NCBI GenBank assembly: GCA_963971405.1
Contig: OZ020489.1
Span: 32,335,047-32,399,046 of the forward strand
From: Psococerastis gibbosa
Taxonomy: Eukaryota; Arthropoda; Insecta; Psocodea; Psocidae
Length of the DNA: 64,000 nt
Direction of reading: 5' to 3'
The notes under the pieces were generated by a model, which saw nothing but the letters and a program-made list of their open reading frames with translations, made no database searches and was not told where the DNA came from. Shown here piece after piece: positions 43,793 through 55,519 of the stretch. The translations under genes were made by a program, and so were the position numbers. The first letter of the stretch is position 1. Each line of letters opens with the position of its first letter.

Positions 43793-43904
43793 GTCCGAAT
43801 TCTTCGCTAAAAGATGCATATTAAGAAGAAGAAACTTCCTCTGAATGAATCTGAATATTCATTAATTGACAATAATTGTATCAAATCTGCATTTGCATGC
43901 CAAT

Positions 43905-44040
43905 TTTTTAGTGTTTTATATATTCTGGCCTAACTTGAATGGGCTTGTCAAGCAGGCGGTCCCGGTTGTGTGTAAGAGAAGGCGTTATTGCCATAATTTA
44001 GGTCCGCTAATTATTTCGCTTATTGATATTAAAATAATAA
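43905..44040 (+). mobile_element. Diverged SINE family A fragment
   Basis: TTTTATATATTCTGGCC, CAAGCAGGCGGTCCCGGTTG, GTGTAAGAGAAGGCGTTATT and TTAGGTCCGCTAA follow the family A order, head missing. Confidence 0.5.
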
Positions 44041-44563
44041 TGTGGGACTAATATTATCAGGGGACTAATCTATTTCTTGACAATTATTTGTAAACCCAAT
44101 GCAGAAGTGTTATAGTGGAATATCACAACATGGGAATTAGAACACAAAATTATACAACGGCGGAGTTTATCTCTACTGTATGTTCTACCAGACGCTGCGA
44201 GTTTTTGGACCGTCCGAGCCCTCTTACCCCTTGGGGCTGGCTTGGAATGTCCTTTAATTTCCCCTGCTGAAATAGAATTAATTATCACGCTGTTTCCAAA
44301 AAAAAGTCTCATGCTTAATACTTTGTGCGAATTTCCTCTTTTGTTTAATTATGCAGTTTGTCCACTTTCATAGACTCCACTTGTAGGAAACAGGAGACTG
44401 GTCAGTCAGCCAGAATGATATTAATTTAATTTCTTTGAAATTTTTAGTGCTTGAGTAAGACAGTGTTCTCAAGTTTGACCGTTGTTAATCTATGACGTCG
44501 CGGGTGAAGGAAAGCTTAGAAAACACAGGTTCTCAATTTGGTTCTACGTTTTATTGCTTTCCA

Positions 44564-44713
44564 ATTTATACGTAGTATAAGGAAAGCTTTGTGACGGTCG
44601 AAATTTTCGATTCTGAGATTTCAACGGATTTACACGTTTAGAGGTCCCAGGAACCCAAAAAAGTGGTTTTTACGAAATGTCTGTCTGTAGCTCTGTCTGT
44701 CTGTATGTATGTA

Positions 44714-44744
<31 letters not shown>

Positions 44745-45944
44745 TCATCGATTTGCGGGCAAACTACTTAACCGATTTTAATGAAATTTAGCATGTAGGT
44801 TCACAAAAATCATACCTCGGGACCATTTTATTTTTATTTTGTTTGTTTTATGTTTTATCCGCGCCTTATCCCTTCGAAGGGGTCGGCGACTTGGATCTTC
44901 TTCTTCCACGCAATACGGTTTTCGGTGTCCTCTAAGGGGGACGCCCTAACCGTATACTCGCTTCTGTTTCAATCCATGCATAGTGATTGGCCACCTTTTC
45001 AGCCGGCTGGCCAGGCCTGACGCCTTGGTTTGACATCGGAGTACCTTCTCGTAGATGCTTGCCTTACTAGGCTAACGGGCACATCCACCCGTGGAGCACG
45101 CTTTTAGGGCGGCGTGTACTCGCCCTGACACCAGCTCGTCATTGGTTCTGTGGGTGCTTCTGGACAGTCAGGCTTCTGCCCCCCACACCTGGTAAGCTGG
45201 CCGCTGCATTGTCAGGGATTGCTTATTTGGTAAACCTTATTCGCAACTACCCACTATATCTAGTGGGCGTCCCCCTATCCGCAACCTGGGGACCCTGCCG
45301 GTAGCCTGCAGCTCGGCCTCGGCTGCAGCTCGGCCTCGGCTTTATTTTGGGCTAACTCAATTTGGGGGGGTTTTATTCTCCAACAACTCCAAAAATTATT
45401 TCTCAAAAACGGCTCCAACGATTTCTTTTAAATTCACATATATTGTAGTTGTTATTAATGTTGATAAAATGCCGGGGGTCGCTTGCTCCTTGATAGTTTG
45501 CTTCTGGGGGTAAAAAAATAAAAATAACTAAATTTTAATGAAAAATGACTAAAAAATATTTTTTCTGCGAAACCTTTCTACCTATCATTTCTACCTTCTG
45601 GCATGTTTTAGGTGTTAAATTGAGTAACGAAACCGGACAGGTTGCTTTCCCAAAAAAAATTTTGGTTTTGTGCAAAAAATTATTTTTTGAAAAAATTATA
45701 GAAAATTCGCGCTCAAATGCTTTGCGCGTCCTGCCATTATTGCTGTGTGGTAATATGTTGGTCTGACCTGTCTAGAATTTATATCCCCTCCAGTGCCGTC
45801 AGCTGGACTACGCCCCCCCCCCCCCCCCGAGATGCCTGAAATTTAACTATAGGAAAATTATTTACCATGAAACTACTCATTTTCTCTATCTACTAATGTT
45901 GATAAATTGGAAAGCATGTTCGAGTAAACTCGGACCGGTTCTTT
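44564..45944 (+). mobile_element. TGCTTTCC repeat family, interrupted copy
   Basis: It starts TTGCTTTCCAATTTATACGT and carries the inverse TAAATTGGAAAGCA near its right end (about 45904). It is collinear with 41030-41637 (GTATAAGGAAAGCTTTGTGA, AGGAACCCAAAAAAGTGG, GGGGGTCGCTTGC, AACTCGGACCGGTTCTTT). A (CTGT)n tract lies at 44689-44744. A 499-bp insert (44842-45340) interrupts it. Confidence 0.8.
44842..45340 (-). mobile_element. 499-bp GC-rich retroposon-like insert with 9-bp duplication
   Basis: It is flanked by TTTATTTTG at 44833-44841 and 45341-45349. On the minus strand it starts with two copies of a 17-bp unit (GCCGAGGCCGAGCTGCA) and ends in an A-rich stretch (AAAACATAAAACAAA). This order, GC-rich 5' repeats and an A-rich 3' end, suggests a SINE or LINE-derived retroposon inserted in minus orientation. 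No protein is encoded. It is clearly richer in GC than its surroundings. Confidence 0.7.
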
Positions 45945-46274
45945 GGTAAGGGACAGATTGCAAAATAATCTACACAGCGTTGGCAGACCCCTGAGGTGAA
46001 GGAGTCTGCGCTTAGGGTTAGCCTGAAGCTAATAAATAGCCTCTCTACCCCCACTAGGCTGACAGGGTTCCTTAAAGCAGAAATGCTAAAAGCAGGCGTT
46101 GAAAAAAAAACTAATAAAGCAAGCTTTGCATTGGAACATGGGGGCGCCACCTTTTACTGTATAACTAAATTCAGAATTCTTTATCGTGTTTTTAGTTAAG
46201 CAGTAAGACGGCACCCCCATATTCCAGTACATAGCGGTGCGCTACTATTCCTCATGGAAACATATCTAAGGGTG

Positions 46275-46408
46275 AAGAACCAGTAGAATCCGGGCTGATG
46301 GACCGTGGTCGAATTGAAAGTGAACTTCTAATTCGACCACGGCCGATCAGCCCGGATTCTACTAGTTCTTCATTTGACTCCGGCCGTGAAAGCCTTTGCA
46401 GTTACATT
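46275..46408 (+). mobile_element. Penelope-like foldback copy with 11-bp duplication
   Basis: ATCTAAGGGTG at 46264-46274 and 46409-46419 brackets the element. It contains an inverted pair (46274-46315 and 46330-46371, 39 of 42 match) centred near 46322. The direct half continues to a frame reading IRPRPISPDSTSSS and SGRESLCSYII followed by TAA in the right duplication. An inverted 5' part is a known outcome of Penelope-type insertion. Family assignment is from memory of that protein ending, unverified. Confidence 0.6.
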
Positions 46409-46419
46409 ATCTAAGGGTG

Positions 46420-48005
46420 GTGTGGGACCGGCCTTGGAGTAGCGCTGGACTCTCATTAAAAAAATTGGTTTCACTGCTTTAATGAATCAACGCCTAATTG
46501 GAGTCATTATAAAATGTTTTTGCAATTCGAACGAAAACGTTTCTGTGTAATTATGAAAGTTAGAGACAGGATTTTACTCGTAGAGTTTGTGAGAGGAAAA
46601 AAATGCTTGTGACGTTATTAGCCCATGTGGTTGATTATTCACTACAAAAAAAATCTTTATTAATAATTTCTTTGGAACTTTTTAAAACATTGGAAGCAGT
46701 TATTTTACTCGATATAAAACAACGAACAAAGCAATCATTGAAAGGACAGTAAATTACAATTCCCCTGTTGCCATCGTTATTTTGTAAAAGAAAAAACAGA
46801 GATAGAAATCACACGTTTTGTCCCCACTGACCGTGCGAGGGTAATTTCTTTCTAATTCTCTTACCTTTATAGCGTCGTAAGTGTCTCTGCGATTGATTGA
46901 AAAGGGTCACTGGGACCCAAATCTACTCGGTTTCTCGTTATCCCGCTGACTGTAGTTGGAAACTGATACAATTAATCGTTGTGGTTTTTCTCATTACGTC
47001 TTACAAAATTTACAAGATTTCTGTAGTATTTACGTTAGTTCTTCTTGTGTGGTCAAGTGTGGTTTTATTAGGGGACTTGGAAATTTGAACGTATTTTCGT
47101 AGGAAACAGGTAGGGACCGTGATTTCAATCGTAGTATACTGCTCTATAAGAAGGTACACACGTATCTGTGGGGGAGGGGGTGGAATGCCAAGGTCCAGAG
47201 AAGATTAAAGTCGAAATGAAACAGTAATTATAAAATGTAGTGGAAGTTTTGTTTATTCATTTAGCCTATTTTTTTCCCACTTTATCAATGGCACGTGAAT
47301 TATGTTTATATCATATTTAATTTCGCCCTGAGGTTTCGTTAAAAATGTACTCAAACTATTTTAAAGCAAGTAACCACGGTGTTGTAGTATACTGAGCACG
47401 CATGCGCATCTTGATAGAGATAGCAGCAAGTGAAGCCTGATGAGTCAGTCGAATTCCAGGACTCGGTAAGCTACGTTAGCTACTGCAGGTGTAATGGTTC
47501 ATTGGGTTTTAAAATACTTCATTGATTAATTGATTGAATCTCTTATTAAGTTGTTATATTGTATTACAAAACACCTGCTTATCACTGACAATTTCATCTG
47601 TACCTACTAGGATTTATTGCCTTAAGATTTTTGTATACCTGTATAAGCAACGTCTTGTTGAAAACTTTTGAAACGTAACGCGTGAGCATATACTACACAT
47701 GTTATATACATATGCATATAATTTTTAAATTAAAAAAGCGGGAATAGGTATTTCCTGCAGAATTACGATTATGCAACTGTGTTCTTACTTCTACCTCACC
47801 TATACATCTGCACTCTCGACAGCTTTTTTTACACCAAAGATGAATTTATAAGCAGACTAATGTCAGTTAACCAAAAAGCACGACATAACCACGTCTTAGG
47901 GTCCTAAAATTCCCCGAAGATAGCCCGTTAAAAGAATAAGCTGCAGTGCTTGGTAGTTTCGTATAACATGGTCTTATTAAAATTCACCTTCACTGCGAAG
48001 TGAGA
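46420..48005. other. Single-copy-looking, no gene assigned
   Basis: No repeat from elsewhere in the window matches here, and no protein family is recognised. A purine-rich tract is near 47170. Confidence 0.4.
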
Positions 48006-48010
48006 CTGTT

Positions 48011-48084
48011 GATTATTGTTCATGTTCATATATGTTCATATTGTTCATGTTCATATATGTTCATATTGTTCATATATGTTCATT
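48011..48084. repeat. Tandem repeat of TGTTCATATTGTTCATGTTCATATA
   Basis: Units of about 25 bp built from TGTTCAT and ATATATGTTCAT repeat about three times, the last incomplete. Confidence 0.85.
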
Positions 48085-48154
48085 ACTTTCATATCGATTG
48101 GATTGCGGAATGGCTACGTCGCGAGTTACGACAATTTCGTGAGTATAATTGCAA

Positions 48155-48334
48155 CGACTTTGATGGCCAGGTGGTAACGTGCTTGCACTTGTGCGAGACT
48201 TTAGACGCCATGCGATCGGAGACGTGTCGTAACTCAACACGGGTACTAACTTACAGAGGCGACTGAAGAGGTCAATCGGATACATTCATTAAATTGTGTG
48301 TATGCGATTAACCTTTTTAAAAAATAAAAAAAAA
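48155..48334 (+). mobile_element. SINE family B, full-length
   Basis: GATGGCCAGGTGGTAACGTG head, CTTGCACTTGTGCGAGACTT, ACGCCATGCGATCGGAGACG, TGTCGTAACTCAACACGGGT, GGCGACTGAAGAGGTCAATC and an A-rich tail. It is the best match to the copy at 28620. The B box is degenerate. Confidence 0.8.
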
Positions 48335-48337
48335 CCC

Positions 48338-48545
48338 TTCACGGCCGGGGTGAGATGATGAAACAGTAGAATCCGGGCGGGTCGATCTGAAAGTGGACTT
48401 CCAAATGTTTCGTCATCATCTGCTGTCTACATGTTCAGTTGCACTGTGTGGACTAAGTTGCCACCGAGATCTACGAGTACCACTAAAGATGTTGACAAAA
48501 CGTTTAGAAGTACGCTTTCCTATCGACCAAGACCAAGACCTATCA
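48338..48545. mobile_element. Inverted pair of Penelope-like fragments
   Basis: The left part (48338-48425), read in reverse, contains GATGACGAAACATTTGGAAG and CCGGATTCTACTGTTTCATC. The right part has GATGTTGACAAAACGTTTAG and TTTCCTATCGACCAAGACC in the forward direction. Both match the 23.3- and 46.3-kb copies. It lies directly after a SINE tail and before a MITE. Confidence 0.5.
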
Positions 48546-48569
48546 TTCAACTGCTTCATCAAGTGTTGA

Positions 48570-48703
48570 GGCGCTTTTCCATCTACGTCAATAGTCAATG
48601 GTAAATGAGGTATTGACGTGGTAGCAGACATTTTCAGACTGTCTTTAATTTCTGCTAAAACGTCAATACCACATTGATTATTGACGTAGGTTGAATAAGC
48701 GCC
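48570..48703. mobile_element. 134-bp PIF/Harbinger-like MITE
   Basis: Inverted ends GGCGCTTTTCCATCTACGTC and GGCGCTTATTCAACCTACGT (reverse complement of right end). The centre holds GACGTGGTAGCAGACATTTT and CTGCTAAAACGTCAAT. The right flank is TTA and the left TGA. Confidence 0.75.
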
Positions 48704-49293
48704 TTACAAATGTTGGCAATCCTATTTGTAGATAGTTTCTGAATTTGGTGTCAGCATTCGACTGCTATTTGTATTTGATTCGATATTTCGGCATTGCGCC
48801 TGTTCACAGCCCTAACCACAGCCGCTATTTATCATCCAAAATCAAGTTCTTTTTATTAGCGTTGTCTGGCAGACCTCCAGCGGGGAGTTGATATGGACGC
48901 GAGTGGGTACGCTTTGTTACTGAGGCTAGTGATACAGTTTTTTTTAATGTTCTCCATATTTCACTTTCCCATCGTAACTCGTTTCTCTCTCTCGCCGGAA
49001 TTTCAGTAATCCTTTTTGATAGGAAACATCTTATATAGAGCGAGCCAAAGAAAGCCGGGGTTTGACAGCTGCCCTTTTATGCAAGATGGATTTTGAAAGG
49101 CTCAACACGGCCAAGATCAGAGTAGAGACACAGGCTGAAAAAAGTTTTTTATATATAAAATGTCTGATGCTTATCCTGCCATTTTTTGCTTTTCGTATTG
49201 ATTTCCCGTAGGTGTCGATGGGGTGGTAACATTTTATAGAATTAATGTTTGCTCGTCTACTGCCACTAAACATCTGGCACGACAATACAGGCC

Positions 49294-49365
49294 TGGGTCT
49301 GAGAGTCCTCTCTCTTGACTACTGCACTATTTAGGATGTTGTGGTCAGCAACATGCCCTGTGAAA
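49294..49365 (-). repeat. 3' fragment of SINE family F
   Basis: AGGATGTTGTGGTCAGCAAC and GAGAGTCCTCTCTCTTGA match the left part of 53098-53312. Confidence 0.55.
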
Positions 49366-49599
49366 TGCCGCTAGCACAGCCATAAATGAGATGTCATGAA
49401 GTAATAAAAATCTTCCTCTGCATTTTGATGCATAGTATTTGACCGTTACCAACACCAGTTAGCCCCAGTTTTGCAATTTCTGTACTATGTACTTCGTAGG
49501 TACTCTGCACACCTTTGGTGGCGGCCTACAATATCTGTTAATGTTAAAAATGTTTAAAAAAACACGAATTATTATTATTATTATGTTCCACATCACTTT

Positions 49600-49759
49600 G
49601 GCGGGTATTACACATACGTCAATCGTCAATGAAAAATTGAAAAATGACGTAACAATGACGTAAATTGACGTGGTAGCAGAATTTTTAGTATGTCTAATGT
49701 CTGCTAAAACGTCATTTTTCAATTTTTTATTGACGATTGACGTATGTGGAATACCCGCC
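49600..49759. mobile_element. 160-bp PIF/Harbinger-like MITE
   Basis: Ends GGCGGGTATTACACATACGT and GGCGGGTATTCCACATACGT (reverse complement), arms of about 60 bp including CAATGAAAAATTGAAAAATG. It is nearly the inverse of the copy at 10759-10920. The right flank is TAA; the left TTT suggests one mutation. Confidence 0.8.
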
Positions 49760-49764
49760 TAAGA

Positions 49765-52700
49765 AATGCTTCCTCATAGTAAAATAAACAAGTAAAATTA
49801 CTTTGTCAAGTATTACTAACAGTTTTTAATATTTGGCCAGTTTCGGCACGTGTTTAAACACGCTTGAATCACAGATGAGCCAATTGTTGGTGAGCTTTGT
49901 TATATCGTATAAACCTATGGTGTTTGTGCGCGAACATCTTATATTTTTCATTTATATTGGCTGTAAGTAGTACCCAAACTAATCCCACGTGATAACAGAG
50001 GCTTCTTGTGTGTTAGTGCCGACGCTACATAGTTACATTTCATTTTTAGTTGGAATTCAAGTTAATAAAGCGCGATGTTACTGAAATTATTATGTCGCTC
50101 CTTTTTTATATTGTGCATGTTGTACATTATAACTTCCAATTTCTAGAAATATATTTATGAAAGTAAAAAGAGTTTCAGTTCCAATATCTGCTATAAAGAA
50201 TCAAGCAGCTAAAAATTCTTTATTTGCTGTTTTTACCGGGTAAGTTAGCCATCGATACAGATTCATTGATATTACTTTTTCATTTCATTCTTGGAAGTTC
50301 ATTTTCATTTCCTAGATTGCCGTCATCTTCTGCTTGAAGCATTGGAAGATGCCACTACTTCGTACCTCAAGTTTTGCAAGTTACATGAAAAATTTCTCAT
50401 TCTTCAAACTTTGCGAACTTTAAGAGAATAGCTGATTTTGTTTTGATTTTTTTTATTACGAATATTTTAGTCAGACGTCTTTTCCTTGTAATTTTGAATG
50501 TTTATCATTAAATGTGATAACGTGATTGTATTGAATTATATAGAATTATAGTATAGAATTACGCGTCTGTCAGCATGTAAATTATAACGGTGAATCATGT
50601 TAACATTTATTATAACATCCAAGAGTTTTTTTTTTAATAAGGAAATACTTTAAACTGCATTGTGCATTGTGTTAATATTTAAATTTATTATTCTGTATTA
50701 TTAATTAAAAAATTAATTGTAACGCTATTGTATTGAAAATCGGTGCAATATAGATCTTATTTTATCACAAAAATATAGTTGCCGTCATCTGGCAGAAACT
50801 AACCCCTACATGCAGCAGCCAACCTTGGTTCTGATTGGATGTACGATAATATCATGAGTGATACTACGTCTGATTAATTTGTTTAAATTACCAGTTTTCT
50901 AAATTATCAGTGTTTTATAAGATTGCATAAGGTTTAACATTCCATTTACAAAAAAATCGTTCATTTCTGGCAAGCCTGAAGTATTTAATTAAATCTCATG
51001 TAATTTATAGATATTATTGTATTATTTGATACAACACCCTGCTTGTTTAGTGTGGTGGAGGTGTGGGTCCATTGAGAATGTCCTTTATTGTAAATACAAG
51101 CATTCTCTCCAAGCACGGAATATTTGCTTTTTCAGTGATGTAGTTGCTTCAGGCTCTCATTCTGCTCATGCTTCTGCTGCTGCTACGCTAGTGATAATTT
51201 TCTAATGAAGCTGCTGAGCGAAAATATCATTAGTTGGGAGCGAAGAAATAGAACCTAAAATTATGCATTCAAAGCTTATTTTATGCATCACAAGGTTTAC
51301 TATGGTTTTTTGTATTTCTTTACGGTTTATAATACTGTTTCAGTTGTAACTGTTCACTTTTGTAGTTTGTATGAGTGGAAAATACATTCAACAAGTCACA
51401 TACACTTTATAACCAACTCTTACCCCAAAAAATGCTATTGCACATAAAGTGTAAATAGCATTGCGTACATTCATTTGGTAAACCCATCATAATAAATTTG
51501 CGAATATACGGTGTATTAATCCCCTGAATCTCGGTTGTCAATACAAGACAGGTAAAGAGAAAAAATTAGTGCCAGATTCGCAGCGGAAACTCTATAAAGT
51601 GAAAGGTTCGCGCAGCTGTGTATAGCATTTTGGTCACCCCTGGCAGCCTGCCCGCTGAGCCGCAAGCTCGAAGATGACAATTGAATGTTGGGTCAACAAT
51701 TCACCACCCTATGGTAAGAGACTTAATAATTATTTTGATGGCAATGCCTCGGAGTTTCTCTATCAATAAAATCATAAAAAAACACAAGAAGCTAAAATTA
51801 GCCTCACAAGATAATAAAAATTACCCTTTCCACAAGGTAAGAAAAGGAAAACGCAAAGCGAACTTCTCACAAAAGTGCTAATCAATTTCAAGATTTCTTG
51901 CGTTCTTTTGTTTTTCGAACAAACCCCACAAATACCGTGAAAATAACCAAACAATAGTAAGTCTGATTGTTCATGCAGGCCTGAGATTAGCTTATAAACT
52001 GCTGTCAATGACTTATATGGTTTTGCATCGAAAAAAAGACTTGTCATAGTCATTTGAAATGCTCTAAAACCTTCACAATTCAGTTTGTTGAGTTTCGTAA
52101 TTACCTCAGCATTCATATCCAGGCTACAAGAGCTAATGTTTAGGCTTTGAGTTTTTAAGTCTATCGTATACAAAAATGAATTTCATTTCTCTATGTTACT
52201 TAATCCGAATTTGATATAAAATTTGGGCAACCTCCAGCAATGCTTTTTCTTCCGGAAGGCAAGTTTTCGCCCGCAAGTCTTTCTGATTCGTTTCTTGTCG
52301 AGTGTACACACTTATTCTTTGGTTTAGTTTCCAAATCTTTTTCATTTCTAGTAATGGTGCTTGTTCTACTACAATAAATTACAAGATTCTAGAACTGTTC
52401 CAAATTTTTTTTTCGTTATTGATTCTTGTCAGTTTGTTTGACTTTCAGTAGTTGAGAAAAGAAATCTGATCTTATCATCTTTTTCAGGGGATGAATTCTT
52501 TTGAGATGCGGTATTTTGCTTACCATATGGTGGCATGAGCTACAGTATGTACGAATAATAAAATAGCTGGCAATAACACCTAATTTTATGTTAGAATGTG
52601 CTCGTACTAAAATTATTATTATTATTATTTTTTTTCAGGTAAGCCAATTGCCAAGTAAAATCACTTCAGAGGCGTTAACCAAATCCAACCGCCACTGAAG

Positions 52701-53090
52701 AAATATTCCTCATCGCTCCGATGTAAATTAAGTATCTCATTACTATTCATAGTTTTTATGTACACAACTAGGCCTACATACATATAAAAATAAAAAATAA
52801 AAAGTTTTAGTAGTAGTGCTTCTTTTTAGAAATTATTTATGACTTCTCTGACAAATGGTATCCAATTTTATGTGCATAAAAACGTCATCAAACCCAATAA
52901 TTTTCTTCTTATGGCATCGCGATGCTTCAGCATAAAATGCAGTAAAAGTTATTGTTTGGCATAGTGACAAATTGTTGTTTGTTTTAAATTGTGCTTATGG
53001 TTTAGGAAAGTTCATATGATAATAACAATGGCTTGGTAAATCAAGAGGAAAGTTCATATGGTAATAACAGCGCCGTGACAACATCACAGT
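49765..53090. other. Longest stretch without recognised elements
   Basis: About 3.3 kb with no repeat shared with the rest of the window and no recognised protein. The largest frame (52173-51772 minus, 133 codons) begins MYTIDLKTQSLNISSCSLDM and resembles nothing I know. The region is AT-rich and could be unique intergenic or intronic sequence. Confidence 0.4.
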
Positions 53091-53097
53091 AAGGGTC

Positions 53098-53312
53098 TAG
53101 ACCTGAGAATCCTCTCTTTTGATGACTGTTTTATGTAGGATGTTGTGGTCAGCAACATGTCCGGCAGTCGCGTTTTTCCCTAACAATGAAGGCAATGTAT
53201 CCATTAGAGTTGGGAGGACCTGGGTCCAGCTAAACTTTTTTCGGCCATGCTGAGTTCCGAACGTCAACCTTCCACTTCATAGTCTAGTTCACTACCACTG
53301 GACCATTTCTGA
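53098..53312 (-). mobile_element. tRNA-derived SINE family F
   Basis: On the minus strand the head has TGGTCCAGTGG (a good A box), then GGTTGACGTTCGGAACTCAG (degenerate B box). The body ends with GTTGCTGACCACAACATCCT and AGAGAGGATTCTCAGGTC. Part of this 3' end recurs at 49294. Pol III origin is inferred from box spacing. Confidence 0.6.
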
Positions 53313-53742
53313 CGATGTTGCCCAGTTCAAATCCGAATGTTTGTATGCTATACGTGTACTGCAGTACTTTTTTTATTCTTTAAGTGAAAAATGTATATTT
53401 CTTGACATAGTTACAAAAGTAGAGTAAACTTAAGTAATTTAACCATTTAATGTCTATGAATGGGATTTAATGAATGATAGTTAAAATCTATGTTGTTTCG
53501 AACTTAGAATATTGAAATTTCCCTTGAAAAGTAGTCGTAACTCGTCTGCTCGAGATGCAAGTTTTGATAAATAGGGGTAGTTAGGAGGTTTTATAATTGG
53601 CTTCTCTGCTAAGACCTTGACAAATTTAAGCTGCCTGTTCTGAGATGTACTCGCTATTTCTTGAGTCAGTTGTGGTTGAAGACCTACCTCGACAGACACC
53701 ATAACTCCATTTGTTTCTTAACTTCTTGTCGTGAGTGTTGCG

Positions 53743-53860
53743 TTTTTGCTTTCCTATGTATTCGTTAGTAGAAAGAAAGCTTTGCTATAGTAATTTTCTG
53801 TTTCAAGATTGCATTGGATATACATTTTTTAAGGTGTCTAGGATACAAAAATATTTTTAT
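53743..53860 (+). repeat. Diverged TGCTTTCC family fragment
   Basis: TTGCTTTCCTATGTATTCGT, AGAAAGCTTTGCTATAG and CAAGATTGCATTGGATATAC follow the start of the family at 44564 with many changes. Confidence 0.4.
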
Positions 53861-54036
53861 AAATAGTTTTGTTTACATTTTTTCTAACCCCAGAATAGGT
53901 ATTCTTTAAACGCCATAATACACTTGATTACAGCCCCTTATAAAGATTTACATATACAGTATGTACACTGAAGAGGTCATACCTTTACAAGGTCTTAGAT
54001 AGCGCACACAAGTCAGTAAATGCTGTTGTGCGCTAT

Positions 54037-54425
54037 CTTCTTCTTCTGGCTCTACAGCCATTGCTTTGGCCTGTTTGACAACACTCCTCCAGTCAACTCG
54101 GTTTTGTACAACGCTCCACCATCAACAGACTTCCAACTCGTGAAGGTCAGTTTCCAACTGAAGCGTGTAGAAGCCAAAGAATATAACTGCGGTCAAAGCT
54201 CGTTTTGAGATAAACGCACTTGAAGTTAAAAAACTTTAACCTTTTTCATTAATGAACAGTTTTTCAAATGCATTTTATTCAGGAACTGAGCATGCTGCAT
54301 TGATACTGATTGGCCTCTAAACAGATAAGTGATTCAGGAAGACCATGGTGCAGTTATCTCAAAATTTAAAAAAAAAATCAGTTATACGCTTTAGCTTCTA
54401 TTCGCCTCAACTGATCATTCCAGCG
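54037..54425 (+). mobile_element. SINE-like family D with 11-12 bp duplication, split by a TIR element
   Basis: GTTGTGCGCTAT occurs at 54025-54036 and 54425-54436. The element begins CTTCTTCTTCTGGCTCTACA and ends TCATTCCAGC, as in the 40.9-kb copy. It is interrupted at CAACTGA by the insert at 54162-54407. Without the insert and one duplication the element is about 137 bp and collinear with 40883-41026. Confidence 0.8.
54162..54407. mobile_element. 246-bp TIR element inside the SINE
   Basis: The ends AGCGTGTAGAAGCCAAAGAA and AGGCGAATAGAAGCTAAAGC (reverse complement of right end) are imperfect inverted repeats. CAACTGA flanks both sides (54155-54161, 54408-54414); the base before differs, so a 7-8 bp duplication fits a hAT-like element. 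No coding sequence. Confidence 0.7.
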
Positions 54426-54937
54426 TTGTGCGCTATAGTATGTAGAATTTCATTGTCATTCACTTCACTAGTGATGTGACCCATCAACTATTACGATTCT
54501 GGCACTTTTCAGACCGTATTTTTGCATAGTCTGCACTATTCTTCATTGGACCACTCAGCTGGAGGCTAGCTGCCAAATAGTGTCACTAGTACTAATGTAG
54601 GGAGGAGACTCGCTCATGGAAATAAAACGAATGCACCACCTCCTCGTCAGCACATAAAACAAAAAGGCGGTCATGCAAAAGCGGGAAGCTTTTATGGGGG
54701 CAATGGTGAAATTACGGGGTCGTACTGCTCGTATGAAAATATTATTTTATGTTAGGCGACTATAGGGTGACTAATAGCTGAAATTCAATGGAATTTTACT
54801 AGTTGAGGGGTCCGGTGGTAGAAGGTATTAAGTCTCATTTTTAAAACGCTAGATTTAATTGTGGAAGATGGTTTTTTTTTCTTCTAACGCTTCCTTCGTA
54901 GACTGACTGGTATACCTAGGTAGTCTCAGCGTGTTAT

Positions 54938-55046
54938 CATGTCCCATCATGTTCCCCTGCCAACGCTGTGCACACTACCAAGTTTGCCGCAGTTTGAAAC
55001 ACGCTCTGCTCTCGTGGATTCAACTTGATAAGGCCGTTGGCGACGT
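54938..55046 (-). repeat. Second copy of the KLNP repeat
   Basis: Minus strand reads GLIKLNPREQSVFQ and AANLVVCTALAGEHDGT, matching the plus frame at 41731 onward. Confidence 0.55.
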
Positions 55047-55346
55047 TGGAAGAAGGTGTAACACAATTTACTTGGTAGTACGCACATAGAAAAAATATTA
55101 TGAGGAATAGTGTGATGGGCAATAACACCTTTATTCCATAATAAATCTGGCGTGTTTTTTAAATTCGACTTAACTCCTCCTACCACTACCTTTCATTTGA
55201 CAAAGACAACATATACCATTGACATTGTAAAAGGTTATAGCTCGACTGAACTGAGTATGATCTCGAGTCCACAACGGTGACATCACCTGATATAATAGGA
55301 AATTTATTCTTTCATGTAGAGTCTCTTTCCTTGGCCTTCCCGGATT

Positions 55347-55510
55347 CAGGGACGGATCCAGCCCATTTGGGGAGGGGGGTAGTTGTGGGTCAAAATAGGA
55401 AAAAACATATGTAGGATAGGTTAAAGCAGAGCGTAATAAATTAATTAATTTACAATAGATTTACCAAATTTGGGGGGGGGGCAGCTACCCTGTATCCTAT
55501 ACAGTCCTTG
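55347..55510. mobile_element. 164-bp hAT-like MITE with exact 8-bp duplication
   Basis: CCCGGATT flanks both ends (55339-55346, 55511-55518). The ends CAGGGACGGAT and CAAGGACTGTAT (reverse complement) are short imperfect inverted repeats beginning CA-R-GGAC, as in hAT elements. G-rich tracts lie inside. Confidence 0.8.
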
Positions 55511-55519
55511 CCCGGATTC

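Noticed and set aside
48011-48084. Possible CRISPR-like array
   Set aside because: The repeat units are contiguous, low-complexity and lack spacers; the window is eukaryotic.
51772-52173. 133-codon minus-strand frame
   Set aside because: Longest frame in a repeat-free stretch, but no recognisable domain, no splice context, and a length expected by chance in 64 kb.
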